This document shows positions 26,426 to 34,664 of a stretch of DNA of 64,000 bases, in pieces. The translations under genes and the position numbers were made by a program. This stretch comes from Paenibacillus wulumuqiensis (GTDB lineage: Bacteria; Bacillota; Bacilli; Paenibacillales; Paenibacillaceae): assembly GCF_000971965.1 (NCBI RefSeq), contig NZ_KQ040792.1, positions 124,001-188,000 of the forward strand, in the 5' to 3' direction. The notes under the pieces are model-generated. The model had not been told where the DNA came from. It did not search any database and was given only the letters and a program-made list of their open reading frames with translations. The number at the start of each line of letters is the position of its first letter. The stretch's first letter is position 1.

Positions 26426-27183
26426 ATATGACCTCTTATCTGGGTTCCGAATTTATCAAGTACCGCAGAACGCTGACCCTCTGGCTGATCGCTGCCGGAC
26501 CGCTGATTTTTGCCATTATGCAGCTGGCTTTCAACTTTATCGCCCCCGGGTTCACCGACTGGTCGCGGGCGCTGATGAACGTGTATAACTGGTGGTCGGT
26601 GATCGGTCTGCCTTTTGGCATTATTCTGATTACAGCCCTGTCCGTCTCCTATGAAAGGAAATCGGGATCGCCGAAGCTGCTCCAGATTCATCCGGTCCGC
26701 AAGGCAGGTCTGTACCTGTCCAAGCTGGCCGTCCTGTCTGTGCAGGTATTCGTCGCCTGTCTGCTGCTGGCAGTCGGGCTGGTGGTCTTCTGCGGGTGGA
26801 ATCTGGACGGTACGCTGCCGTGGAGTACACTGCTCTATGCAGTGGTACTGTCCTGGCTGTGTGCGTTGGGACAGCTGGCGATTATGCTGCTGCTCGCCCA
26901 TCTGCTGTCGTTTGGCTGGACAGTGATCGCCGGTCTGATCGGACTGTTCCTGTCCATTATGCTGAGCAGCGGCGTGACCGGAATGGACTATTATCCATGG
27001 ATGCTGCCGATCCGGGCGCTGGGCATGACGCTGGGCTTCCAGACCAACGGCATGTCGCTGGATGTGCAGGCCGTCACGAACCAGGTGACACTCGTCTGGG
27101 GCAGTGTATTCGGCAGTCTGGCAGAATGTGCGATCTTTGCCGGACTGGGCGCCTTTATTTTCAGCCGAAAAGAGGTTGGGTAA
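26422..27183 (+). CDS. Lantibiotic-immunity ABC permease (MutE/EpiE type)
   Basis: A 253-residue protein with six hydrophobic helices. The N-terminus SEFIKYRRTLTLWLIAAGPL is the hallmark opening of MutE/EpiE-like ABC-2 permeases (a basic amphipathic segment, then helix 1). It overlaps the ATPase gene by 4 bases and precedes a second permease by one base, as in lanFEG operons. It is expected to form the channel with the next permease and the ATPase. Confidence 0.88.
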   Translation: MNMTSYLGSEFIKYRRTLTLWLIAAGPLIFAIMQLAFNFIAPGFTDWSRALMNVYNWWSVIGLPFGIILITALSVSYERKSGSPKLLQIHPVRKAGLYLSKLAVLSVQVFVACLLLAVGLVVFCGWNLDGTLPWSTLLYAVVLSWLCALGQLAIMLLLAHLLSFGWTVIAGLIGLFLSIMLSSGVTGMDYYPWMLPIRALGMTLGFQTNGMSLDVQAVTNQVTLVWGSVFGSLAECAIFAGLGAFIFSRKEVG

Positions 27184-27184
27184 C

Positions 27185-27949
27185 GTGTGGCAGGGTATCC
27201 GATCGGAATGGGTAAAATACCGGCGGACAGCGATACCATGGATTCTCTGGCTGACCCCGTGTACGATTGCGGGTATTATCCTGATGTATGGCTATCCGCT
27301 GCGTGATGGTGCTAATAAATGGATTTATTTAAATCTTTTTGATACTGTAGGAGATATATGGTATGGTGCATTGATTGTATTGATCTGGGGATTGATCGCC
27401 GGGCTGGCCGCTCATCTGGATATTCAGGCTGAGCGTTGGCGGGCACTGCGCTCCCATGCGATAGCTCCCTGGCGGCTGTATATGAGCAAGCTGCTCGTTT
27501 TGATCATGCAGACGCTGCTGAGTACGGTCTGGCTGCTGGCTCTGCTGCATATCTGCATGGGGCTGCTGAATATCCCATTTTCTCTAGCAGGTTCGCTGGC
27601 TTTGTGCGGAGCGATCCTGATCGGATGGATCGCTTCGCTGCCGATTCTGGCTGCTTCCCTGTGGCTGGCCGTCAAGTTCGACTGGCCTGTAGCGGTAGGC
27701 TTTGGCAGCATCGGCATTCTGATTGCGGCGATTATTGGGACGACGCATATCGGTAACGGGATGTGGATTGCTCTTCCGTGGACATGGGCAGTACGGGCAG
27801 CCTATTCGGCCTACTTTGCGATGGAGCATTCCCTGCCTGGCGGGGATGCGGTTCAGACGCTGCAGATGGTACTGCCTGCGGCAGCCTGCAGTCTGGTCCT
27901 GCTGGCGGCTCTGGCTGCATTCTGGTTTCAGCGAAGGGAGGCAGGCTGA
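27185..27949 (+). CDS. Lantibiotic-immunity ABC permease (MutG/EpiG type)
   Basis: A 254-residue six-helix permease opening with WQGIRSEWVKYRRTAIPWIL, parallel to the preceding gene's start. I place the start at GTG 27185, one base after the previous stop, with AAAGAGG about 10 bases upstream; the open frame extends to 27104 but only as an overlap with the preceding gene. It is the G component in a lanFEG-like set. The stop overlaps the next start (TGATG). Confidence 0.85.
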   Translation: MWQGIRSEWVKYRRTAIPWILWLTPCTIAGIILMYGYPLRDGANKWIYLNLFDTVGDIWYGALIVLIWGLIAGLAAHLDIQAERWRALRSHAIAPWRLYMSKLLVLIMQTLLSTVWLLALLHICMGLLNIPFSLAGSLALCGAILIGWIASLPILAASLWLAVKFDWPVAVGFGSIGILIAAIIGTTHIGNGMWIALPWTWAVRAAYSAYFAMEHSLPGGDAVQTLQMVLPAAACSLVLLAALAAFWFQRREAG

Positions 27950-28614
27950 TGGTCAACCGCATCAGATCCGAATTGATGAAATATCGCCATACCTTTATTC
28001 CGTGGATGGTCATCGGTGCACCGGTAGTGATCGCCCTGCTCTGTGCCTGGCAGGCGTATAGCAGGCCGCAGGGTGGATTGCAGACCGGTATGATGATCGA
28101 TAATGGTCTGCTGATATGGTTTAATCTGTGGCTGCCGTTTTTCTGCGCGCTTGTTGCCGGCACGATGATGCATATGGAGCAGTGGAAGGGTCTGCTGGTC
28201 AGACCCTTATCCGTATTTTCCCTGTATATACTCAAAGGGGCGGCGCTGCTGGTGCTGATGATACTGACCAACGGCTTGTTCCTGGTCTGCCTGCTGCTGC
28301 TCAGTCTGCTGCCTGCGTCTGCCGGGTCGGACGCCGGCTTTTGGATGGGCAGCTGGGCAGGACTTGCGCTGTTTTTTGTGCCCTACAGTCTGGCATTGCT
28401 GCTGCTGGCAGCAGCCTGGGGACGTACCCTGACCGTCATTATGGGAGTAGTCGGTATGATTGGAGCTACCGCCTGGCGGACGCTGACCGGGTATGGAGTG
28501 ATAGACCCGACCGGACTGCAGCTGCTGCTGACCGCCATCCTGCTGGCAGGTGTGGGTCTGCTGTTCTGGTTGGGGGGAGGACTATGGTTTGTAAGGAGAC
28601 AGAGACGATGGTAG
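27949..28614 (+). CDS. Third ABC-2 type permease of the immunity cluster
   Basis: A 221-residue membrane protein with about six helices. It starts NRIRSELMKYRHTFIPWMVI, again the same family opening, so it is a third copy of the E/G permease type rather than an unrelated protein. Start ATG 27949 overlaps the previous stop by one base and follows AAGGGAGG. A normal lanFEG set has two permeases; three is unusual and suggests a second transporter, or a different heterodimer. Confidence 0.85.
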   Translation: MVNRIRSELMKYRHTFIPWMVIGAPVVIALLCAWQAYSRPQGGLQTGMMIDNGLLIWFNLWLPFFCALVAGTMMHMEQWKGLLVRPLSVFSLYILKGAALLVLMILTNGLFLVCLLLLSLLPASAGSDAGFWMGSWAGLALFFVPYSLALLLLAAAWGRTLTVIMGVVGMIGATAWRTLTGYGVIDPTGLQLLLTAILLAGVGLLFWLGGGLWFVRRQRRW

Positions 28615-29528
28615 ATCATCCTGATAGGCTTATACATGCAGATCATCTCTGCCTGTCGGCCGGCGGCTCCGGTGTCCGGGTGGAGCGGCTCAATATGGAC
28701 GTGCAGCGCGGGGCATTTTATGTCATTCTGGGTGAAAAGGGCAGCGGCAAACGAACGCTGCTGCGCGGGCTGGCCGGTGATCTGGTGCCGCTATCCGGCA
28801 AACTGGAATGGTTTGGCGGCATCAATATTCATTCCGATTATGTCTGGAAAAACAGGATTGGCGTCATGTGCGAACCATTATCCTTTGTCCCGAATCTGAC
28901 GGTGTATGAGCATCTGGAACTTCACCGCCGGATGATGGGAGTGCCGGACAAAAGGGCTTCCCGGGCGATGCTCGAACTGCTGCTGTTGGAAAAGTATGCC
29001 CATCAGCGTGCCGGCCGGATTCCGGCAGAAGCGGCGCGCGGTTGTGCGATTGCGAGAGCACTGCTGCACCGTCCGGAACTGCTGCTGTTGGATGAACCGC
29101 TGAGCGGATTATCCCCTGAAGTGCGTGCACGAACGATACATATTTTGCGGGAATGGTGTGAAATCTACCATATGACCGTGATCATGACAGCATCCCAGCT
29201 GCAGGATGTACCTGCCTGTGTGACGACAGTCGGACTGATGGCGGAGGGACGACTGACCGAAGAACTGCCGGGCACTGTCTATCACAGCAAAATCAAAGAC
29301 CATCTGATTCTGAGAGTGAGCGATGACCAGAAAGCCAGCCTGCTGCTGGAACAGCGGATGGGCATCTACCATTACCGGGTAACCGAGCCGTCGGTCATAC
29401 TTGTCTATGAGCAGCTGGATCAGGCGGGCGCCATCAACCGGATGCTTATTACCGAACAGATTGAAGTATATGAGCTGAGCTACGGTTCCGGTAAAGGCGG
29501 ACTGATCTCACATGCTGGAGGAAGCTGA
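28608..29528 (+). CDS. Degenerate ABC transporter ATP-binding protein
   Basis: A 306-residue ABC-type nucleotide-binding domain with a C-terminal extension of about 85 residues. Walker B LLLLDEP (157-164) is intact, but Walker A reads GEKGSGKRT (42-50), with Arg49 in place of the Mg-binding Ser/Thr. The signature motif is IPAEA (138-142), not LSGGQ, and the H-loop His is Gln197 (TASQL). It is therefore likely to bind nucleotide poorly or not hydrolyse it, and might pair with the active ATPase at 25685. Start ATG 28608 is 9 bases from AAGGAG and overlaps the previous gene by 7 bases. Confidence 0.8.
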   Translation: MVDHPDRLIHADHLCLSAGGSGVRVERLNMDVQRGAFYVILGEKGSGKRTLLRGLAGDLVPLSGKLEWFGGINIHSDYVWKNRIGVMCEPLSFVPNLTVYEHLELHRRMMGVPDKRASRAMLELLLLEKYAHQRAGRIPAEAARGCAIARALLHRPELLLLDEPLSGLSPEVRARTIHILREWCEIYHMTVIMTASQLQDVPACVTTVGLMAEGRLTEELPGTVYHSKIKDHLILRVSDDQKASLLLEQRMGIYHYRVTEPSVILVYEQLDQAGAINRMLITEQIEVYELSYGSGKGGLISHAGGS

Positions 29529-30241
29529 TGCTGACACTCATTTACAGGGAACTTCTTTTATTTAGACGCTCTGTTGTACTGCGGCTGATGGTCCTGCTGC
29601 TGGTGCTGCAGCTGCTCATTACGCTGCTCAAGGCAGACAGCGGAAGCTGGCAGCACCTGATGGATCAGACCTATATGAATCTGTGGTTCCGGCCGACTTT
29701 TTTTACTTTTTTGGCCGGTTATTTGTTTACGCGGGATCAGGATCGAGGAATGCTGAGTCTGCACAAGACGTATCCTTTTCACTGGGGAGCATGGTATACC
29801 GCCAAAATCTTCACCAGTCTGCTGCTCATCGGTATGCTGTTATTCGGATCGGAGCTGATTACGCTGGCGATTGGACTGTGGGCGCTGGATGTTCCTGTAT
29901 CGGCAGCAGCGCTGGGCAGCTGGTTCATCAATGATATGGTCGTCTCCTGGATGATCTATGCCGGCTTCTCGGCATATGGCGCCGTACTGGCTCTGATCAG
30001 CCGGACATCGCTCTATCTGACCATCGTGCTGCTGGGGCAGTTCCTGCTCGGACTGGTGCTGATTATCCGGATACCGGACCGGATCGTATACTACCCGTGG
30101 CTGGTTCCTTCTATTTATCTGCACAGGACGGGAAAAGGGGTATGGCCGGATCAGGCTCATCCGCTGGTGATCTATACGGTGCTGGCAGTGATGTGTCTGG
30201 TATGGAGCGCATGGATGTACAGGAGATTACAGAGGAGATGA
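29528..30241 (+). CDS. ABC-2 type membrane protein of the immunity cluster
   Basis: A 237-residue protein with about six helices, beginning LTLIYRELLLFRRSVVLRL. The short basic N-terminal segment and helix layout fit an ABC-2 permease, but it lacks the SE-x-x-KYR opening of the three preceding permeases and so comes from another subgroup. It overlaps the degenerate ATPase gene by one base (TGATG), so it is probably that protein's partner. Role in peptide resistance inferred from context. Confidence 0.75.
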   Translation: MLTLIYRELLLFRRSVVLRLMVLLLVLQLLITLLKADSGSWQHLMDQTYMNLWFRPTFFTFLAGYLFTRDQDRGMLSLHKTYPFHWGAWYTAKIFTSLLLIGMLLFGSELITLAIGLWALDVPVSAAALGSWFINDMVVSWMIYAGFSAYGAVLALISRTSLYLTIVLLGQFLLGLVLIIRIPDRIVYYPWLVPSIYLHRTGKGVWPDQAHPLVIYTVLAVMCLVWSAWMYRRLQRR

Positions 30242-30966
30242 ATGGATCGATGACACTGGCCCGAATTATGATCGTTGAGGATGATATCGAGATATGTGAT
30301 CTGATCGCCCAGACGCTGATCGTGGAAAATTATGGCGTGATCCAAATACATAACGGGTTGGAGGCGATCCGGGAATTTGAAGCGGGCGATTACGATCTGG
30401 TCATTCTGGATATTATGCTGCCGGGTCTGGATGGACTGGAAGTGCTGCGGCGCATCCGGGAAAAGAAAAAAATCCCGGTGCTGCTCCTGTCTGCCAAGGA
30501 TGCCGAGATCGAAAAAATTGCCGGATTAGCCGGGGGAGCGGATGACTATCTGACTAAGCCTTTTCTGCTTGGTGAGCTGCTGGCCCGGGTTAAAGCGCAG
30601 CTGCGCCGGTACTTTTACTACAGCGAATCCGAGCAGCCCGCCCACAAAGTATGGAAATACAAGGAGCTGGAGCTTGACGGTAGTACGTATCAGGTACGGA
30701 TCCGGGGAGAGCACCGGACGCTGACCGCCAAGGAATTTGCCATTTTGCAGCTGCTGATGTCGCAGCCGCAGCGCGTATTTACCAAATCCCAGATCTTCGA
30801 ATCGGTCTGGGAGGAGCCGTATTCTTCCGATGTGGATGAGAATACGGTGATGGTGCATATCCGGCGGCTGCGTACCAAGATCGAAGATAAGGCATCCTCC
30901 CCGGTGTATATTCAGACTGTCTGGGGAATAGGCTATCGTCTCGGAGGGAATGAGGAGGAGGAATGA
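30238..30966 (+). CDS. OmpR-family response regulator of the immunity cluster
   Basis: A 242-residue regulator with a receiver domain (IVEDD acidic pair, phosphoacceptor in LVILDIMLPGLDG, Lys in YLTKPF) and a winged-helix output domain (TAKEFAILQLLMS, ending VWGIGYRL). The ATG at 30238 overlaps the previous stop (ATGA); an ATG at 30250 (238 residues) is equally possible because both have a site about 12 bases upstream. It probably senses, with its kinase, the peptide that the ABC genes counter, and activates the operon from a site such as 25608-25639. Confidence 0.9.
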   Translation: MNGSMTLARIMIVEDDIEICDLIAQTLIVENYGVIQIHNGLEAIREFEAGDYDLVILDIMLPGLDGLEVLRRIREKKKIPVLLLSAKDAEIEKIAGLAGGADDYLTKPFLLGELLARVKAQLRRYFYYSESEQPAHKVWKYKELELDGSTYQVRIRGEHRTLTAKEFAILQLLMSQPQRVFTKSQIFESVWEEPYSSDVDENTVMVHIRRLRTKIEDKASSPVYIQTVWGIGYRLGGNEEEE

Positions 30967-31901
30967 TGATCGATATCCTGCTGGTGATCGTCAGTGTGGT
31001 CGGTGTGGCGCTGGCTATTTACATAGGAGTCATTCACCGTCAGCTGCGGCAGATGGTACAGATGCTGGACAGGCTGCAGCGTGATCCGCAGCCTGCCTAT
31101 TTGCATATCCGCAGCCGGATTCCGGTGATCAATCAGCTCGCCGGACAGCTCAATCAGCTGCGGGACCGAATCTATCTGTTCCATAATCAGGCGATGCAGC
31201 TGGAGAAGACGCAGCGACAGATCATGACCCATATCGCGCATGATCTGAGGACACCGCTCACTTCCCTATCCGGGTATGCCGAGATGCTGAAAAACCCGAG
31301 AGTGATCCGGGACCCGGAACTGTCGGGGAAATACAGGGATATTATTTTTGACAAAGCCAGGGCGCTGACCCAGCTGCTCGGAAATTTCTTCGAATGGACC
31401 CGGCTGGAATCCGGGGATATCCAGATTCATTTTCAGCAGGTCAATCTGACGGCCAAGATCGAGGAATGTATCGTACAGGTGATCGATCAATTCGAGAAAT
31501 GGGGCATACCGCCCGAGCTGGAATTACCCGCTGCACCCGTTCTCGTTCATGCTGACCCGGTCAGTGTGGAACGTATCCTGTCCAATCTGATCTCCAATAC
31601 GATCCGGTATGGGCACGGAGGGGAAGGGCGTCACGGCATCCGGCTGTGGACAGAAGGGAACCAAGCCTGGGTGGAAGTATGGGACAGGGGAGAAGGCATC
31701 CCCGCAGACGAGCTTCCCCTGCTGTTCGACCGGTTATATCAGGCAGCCGCCAGCCGCCACTCTCCTGCCGGAAGCGGACTGGGGCTGGCAATTACCAAGA
31801 AGCTGGTGGAGAAGCAGCATGGGCAGATCCGGGTGGAGAGCACGCCCTATGTCCGGACTTCCTTTAAGTTTTGTCTGGAAAGGGATCTGGGGAAAGAGTA
31901 A
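30963..31901 (+). CDS. Sensor histidine kinase of the immunity cluster
   Basis: A 312-residue kinase. A single N-terminal transmembrane helix (about 4-24) leaves almost no extracellular part. The H-box MTHIAHDLRTPLTS puts the phosphorylated His at residue 93; the N-box (ILSNLISNTIRYG) and G-boxes (FDRLYQAA, SGLGLAITKKL) follow. Kinases of antimicrobial-peptide resistance modules often lack a sensor domain and read the state of their ABC transporter, which fits here. It overlaps the regulator gene by 4 bases. Its last 38 bases overlap the 3' end of the minus-strand lipoprotein gene. Confidence 0.92.
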   Translation: MMIDILLVIVSVVGVALAIYIGVIHRQLRQMVQMLDRLQRDPQPAYLHIRSRIPVINQLAGQLNQLRDRIYLFHNQAMQLEKTQRQIMTHIAHDLRTPLTSLSGYAEMLKNPRVIRDPELSGKYRDIIFDKARALTQLLGNFFEWTRLESGDIQIHFQQVNLTAKIEECIVQVIDQFEKWGIPPELELPAAPVLVHADPVSVERILSNLISNTIRYGHGGEGRHGIRLWTEGNQAWVEVWDRGEGIPADELPLLFDRLYQAAASRHSPAGSGLGLAITKKLVEKQHGQIRVESTPYVRTSFKFCLERDLGKE

Positions 31902-32628
31902 TAAATTCCAATTGACCAGGCTTAAATCGTTGACTCGTAGGATCATAGCGGTATGTGATCTTCACATCACCGGCAAACATAGCAATATGGAAATTACCAC
32001 TCACCGTAGCAGTTAATTGGTGATTGTGAATGGAGTAGATGCTGATGGCTCCATATCTCAACTGGTCAAAGTAAGCATTGTCTTCCGCCGGATAGGTAGT
32101 TGTATATTTCCTGCCATGAATATCCACCGTAATGTTGAGCCGGTCTCCCTGGCGCCGGATCGTGGAGCTGGTCTCCTGCTCGGCGACCTGGACGGCATCG
32201 GGCACCAGAATTTCTGTCAGATCAGCTGTCCGGATCACATGAACTTCGTAAGTATCCAGCTCTGTCCCCCGACCGGTATTGATCATAATAACCGCTTCTT
32301 CCTGCTGATCACCGGTCAGGTCTGTATACATCACCTGCAGAGGCGTTCCTGTATCGATAGCTTCCCAGTTCCATGCTTTTTGCCTGCCATTAATGTCCAG
32401 CAGCATACGTGTAACGGTACCCTTGCTTTCCTGCAGCGCGAACAGCTTCACTTCCTTGTTCGGAGAAGTTCCGATGAGCCGGTGTTTTACTTTGTGCACA
32501 GACGAGGTGGTAACCTGTTTGCCGGTAAGAGTCTCTGTATTTGGGCTGCCAACTTTGGTTTCATTGGCACTGCATCCTGACAGTAAAATAGCCCCGCTGA
32601 CTAGCAGGCTGACGATCTTTGTCTTCAA
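31864..32628 (-). CDS. Lipoprotein of unknown function
   Basis: A 254-residue lipoprotein. The signal sequence ends in the lipobox ILLSGC (Cys near residue 20). The rest is polar and strand-rich with an aromatic-poor linker and no recognised domain. The phrase MYTDLTGDQQEEAVIMIN resembles the FG-GAP/VCBS-like 'DLTGDG' loop. The start is TTG 32628, with GGGAG 9 bases upstream; no ATG in frame has a site. Its end lies inside the histidine kinase gene. Confidence 0.75.
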   Translation of the reverse strand: MKTKIVSLLVSGAILLSGCSANETKVGSPNTETLTGKQVTTSSVHKVKHRLIGTSPNKEVKLFALQESKGTVTRMLLDINGRQKAWNWEAIDTGTPLQVMYTDLTGDQQEEAVIMINTGRGTELDTYEVHVIRTADLTEILVPDAVQVAEQETSSTIRRQGDRLNITVDIHGRKYTTTYPAEDNAYFDQLRYGAISIYSIHNHQLTATVSGNFHIAMFAGDVKITYRYDPTSQRFKPGQLEFITLSPDPFPDKT

Positions 32629-32809
32629 TAGTATGTACTCCCTTCCATAGATATGCTGCTTATTGTAACAGAGCAGAAGAGAATAATATTTACATAATAG
32701 AAATATATTGCTAGTTAAAAGATGGAAAGTAGCACTGTATACAGCAAATAAGGGCTTACCATGTATCCTGATCAGGCGGTAAGCCCCTATAGCATCCATC
32801 TACCCATCT

Positions 32810-33745
32810 TCAGATAAAAATTCCCAGCCATACCGCGCCGCCTACAGCGAGCAGCAGCAGCTTTTTCTCACAGGCCGTAACTTGTTCCGGATTCTGTACA
32901 TCCATTCGGAAAATCCAGTACACTGACAGTGCTACGATCACAGCGATACCCGCTGCACCCCACCAGCGTCCCGAACTGATCAGCCATACGGCACAGAGCG
33001 CGATCATACCGAGATACAGCAGCGCAGGCAGCCGGCTGTAGCCGATGCCCCAGCGATCTGCTGCCCAGACGACACTGGTCCGCTTGACCGGAGATGCCTG
33101 ACGGTCGGCTTCCAGATCAGGGATATGATGAACCATCACCCAGGCGACGCAGTACAGCGCATTGATCATTGCATTTTGCACCGCCCACTCCGGGAAAGTA
33201 CCGAGCAGCAGCCATGCCCCGCCCAGCCCCAGGAAAAAGGTGGACGGAAACGTACTCAGCCATTCGCCAGCCAGCGGATAATAGCTGAATCGCAGCGGAG
33301 GCAGCGAATACGACACCGCTCCCCAGATGCCGATCAGCAGCAGGGCAGCGAGTGCGTAGTGACCGAACAGGGCAATCACCGCCGCAGTCAATACCAGCAC
33401 AATCGTCAGCCCGATGCCAAATCGGTACAGCGCCGCCGGAGAGATGCGTCCTTCCTGGATCACCCGACTGCCGCCGGACAGCATCGCCGGACTGAGCTGA
33501 TCGGTGCCGGACACATAATCCACATGATCATTTAGCGCATGGGTCAACACCCCATGAATGAGTACACATCCGACAAATAGCAGCACAGCGGTTATCACGA
33601 GAGAAGAGGCAGACAGCTCATAATAGGCAGCCAGCGGAAAGACCCCCGAGAAAATAATCGCCACACTGGAACAGAGTACCGCCGCAGGCCGCATCAGCTT
33701 GAGGCTGTTTTTCCATGTAAATGCGCGTAAAATCGAATCGCTCAA
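32810..33745 (-). CDS. UbiA-family prenyltransferase
   Basis: A 311-residue membrane protein with about nine helices. The first Asp-rich motif NDHVDYVSGTD and the second DLEADRQASPVKRT are the two Mg-diphosphate sites of UbiA enzymes, which attach a polyprenyl chain to an aromatic acceptor. The nearest functional class could be MenA-like (menaquinone), but Firmicute genomes often carry additional UbiA members, and no menaquinone gene adjoins it. I start at TTG 33745, with AAGGAG 8 bases upstream; an ATG further up (33775) has a poor site. Confidence 0.85.
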   Translation of the reverse strand: MSDSILRAFTWKNSLKLMRPAAVLCSSVAIIFSGVFPLAAYYELSASSLVITAVLLFVGCVLIHGVLTHALNDHVDYVSGTDQLSPAMLSGGSRVIQEGRISPAALYRFGIGLTIVLVLTAAVIALFGHYALAALLLIGIWGAVSYSLPPLRFSYYPLAGEWLSTFPSTFFLGLGGAWLLLGTFPEWAVQNAMINALYCVAWVMVHHIPDLEADRQASPVKRTSVVWAADRWGIGYSRLPALLYLGMIALCAVWLISSGRWWGAAGIAVIVALSVYWIFRMDVQNPEQVTACEKKLLLLAVGGAVWLGIFI

Positions 33746-33962
33746 CCTGTTCACTCCTTTGGACAAATTGGTCATGTTATGTAAAGACAGCAGGGTCACC
33801 CCTGAACTGCTGTAATCGTACACCGACAGGGCAGGCTACTATATACTACACAGCCAGACCCGCGAGGAACCATGAATAGGGAAAAGGACAGTGAAAACAT
33901 TGTCAGCGGCACCGGACTATGGGAAAATAGATGAATCTGACAACGAATGGAGAAGTGAACGT

Positions 33963-34304
33963 ATGACGGATTTACCGAATTGCCCGGAGTGCAATTCCTC
34001 GTATACCTATGAGGATGGCAACCTGCTGATCTGCCCGGAATGTGCTCATGAATGGACACCGGGCGAAGATGTAGACAGCACGGAAGACACGCTGGTCGTG
34101 CGCGATGCCAACGGCAACATTTTGCAGGACGGCGATGCCGTAACCGTGATCAAGGATCTCAAGGTCAAAGGCAGTTCTTCCGTACTCAAAATTGGCACCC
34201 GGGTCAAAAGTATCCGTCTCGTCGATGGTGATCATAACATCGACTGCAAAATCGACGGCTTCGGCGCTATGAAGCTCAAATCGGAATTTGTGAAAAAGAA
34301 CTGA
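33963..34304 (+). CDS. Zinc-ribbon protein YjdM (PhnA family)
   Basis: A 113-residue protein. The N-terminal zinc ribbon CPEC (7-10) and CPEC (25-28 region) precedes the conserved PhnA core [20 protein letters not shown] and [14 protein letters not shown]. The E. coli YjdM/PhnA family is widespread, is not required for phosphonate use, and its function is unresolved. Start ATG 33963 lies about 10 bases after GGAG. Single gene with its own terminator. Confidence 0.93.
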   Translation: MTDLPNCPECNSSYTYEDGNLLICPECAHEWTPGEDVDSTEDTLVVRDANGNILQDGDAVTVIKDLKVKGSSSVLKIGTRVKSIRLVDGDHNIDCKIDGFGAMKLKSEFVKKN

Positions 34305-34316
34305 TCTTCACCCCAC

Positions 34317-34352
34317 AAGACACAGTGCGATTATGCAGCCTGTGTCTTTTTT
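34317..34352 (+). terminator. Terminator of yjdM
   Basis: AAGACACAG and CTGTGTCTT form a 9-base stem around a 14-base loop, followed by TTTT. Confidence 0.88.
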
Positions 34353-34664
34353 GCATCATCCAAAGACATCCAGGGTACCTGCCAGAGATAGCATGGTATC
34401 CGTTAAAAGGCAAACCGGTCCAGCCCTCATAGATAGGGCTTGCAATATACAGTAAAATAGTTTTAAATAAAGATAATATAATATTTCGATTTAAAGATAT
34501 TTTGATTTATCCATGAAAAGCAATAATGAAAAGCAATGCATCCCACTACAAATAACCGCCTGATCAGGCATAGGAACACTGCGGAATCACCTATCGTCAT
34601 CAACAAAATAGAAGAAAACAACGGCTCGCCAGACAGGCAAAGCCCAAATCAGGAGGATATTGTA
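34353..34664. other. Upstream region of the luciferase-like gene
   Basis: A non-coding stretch of about 310 bases. The 34455-34515 part is extremely AT-rich and is the likely promoter area. An in-frame extension of the next gene crosses it but has no ribosome binding site and is not conserved-looking. Confidence 0.4.

Noticed and set aside
28128-28607. A long N-terminal extension of the degenerate ATPase
   Set aside because: The extension overlaps the preceding permease gene in another frame, and AAGGAG precedes ATG 28608.
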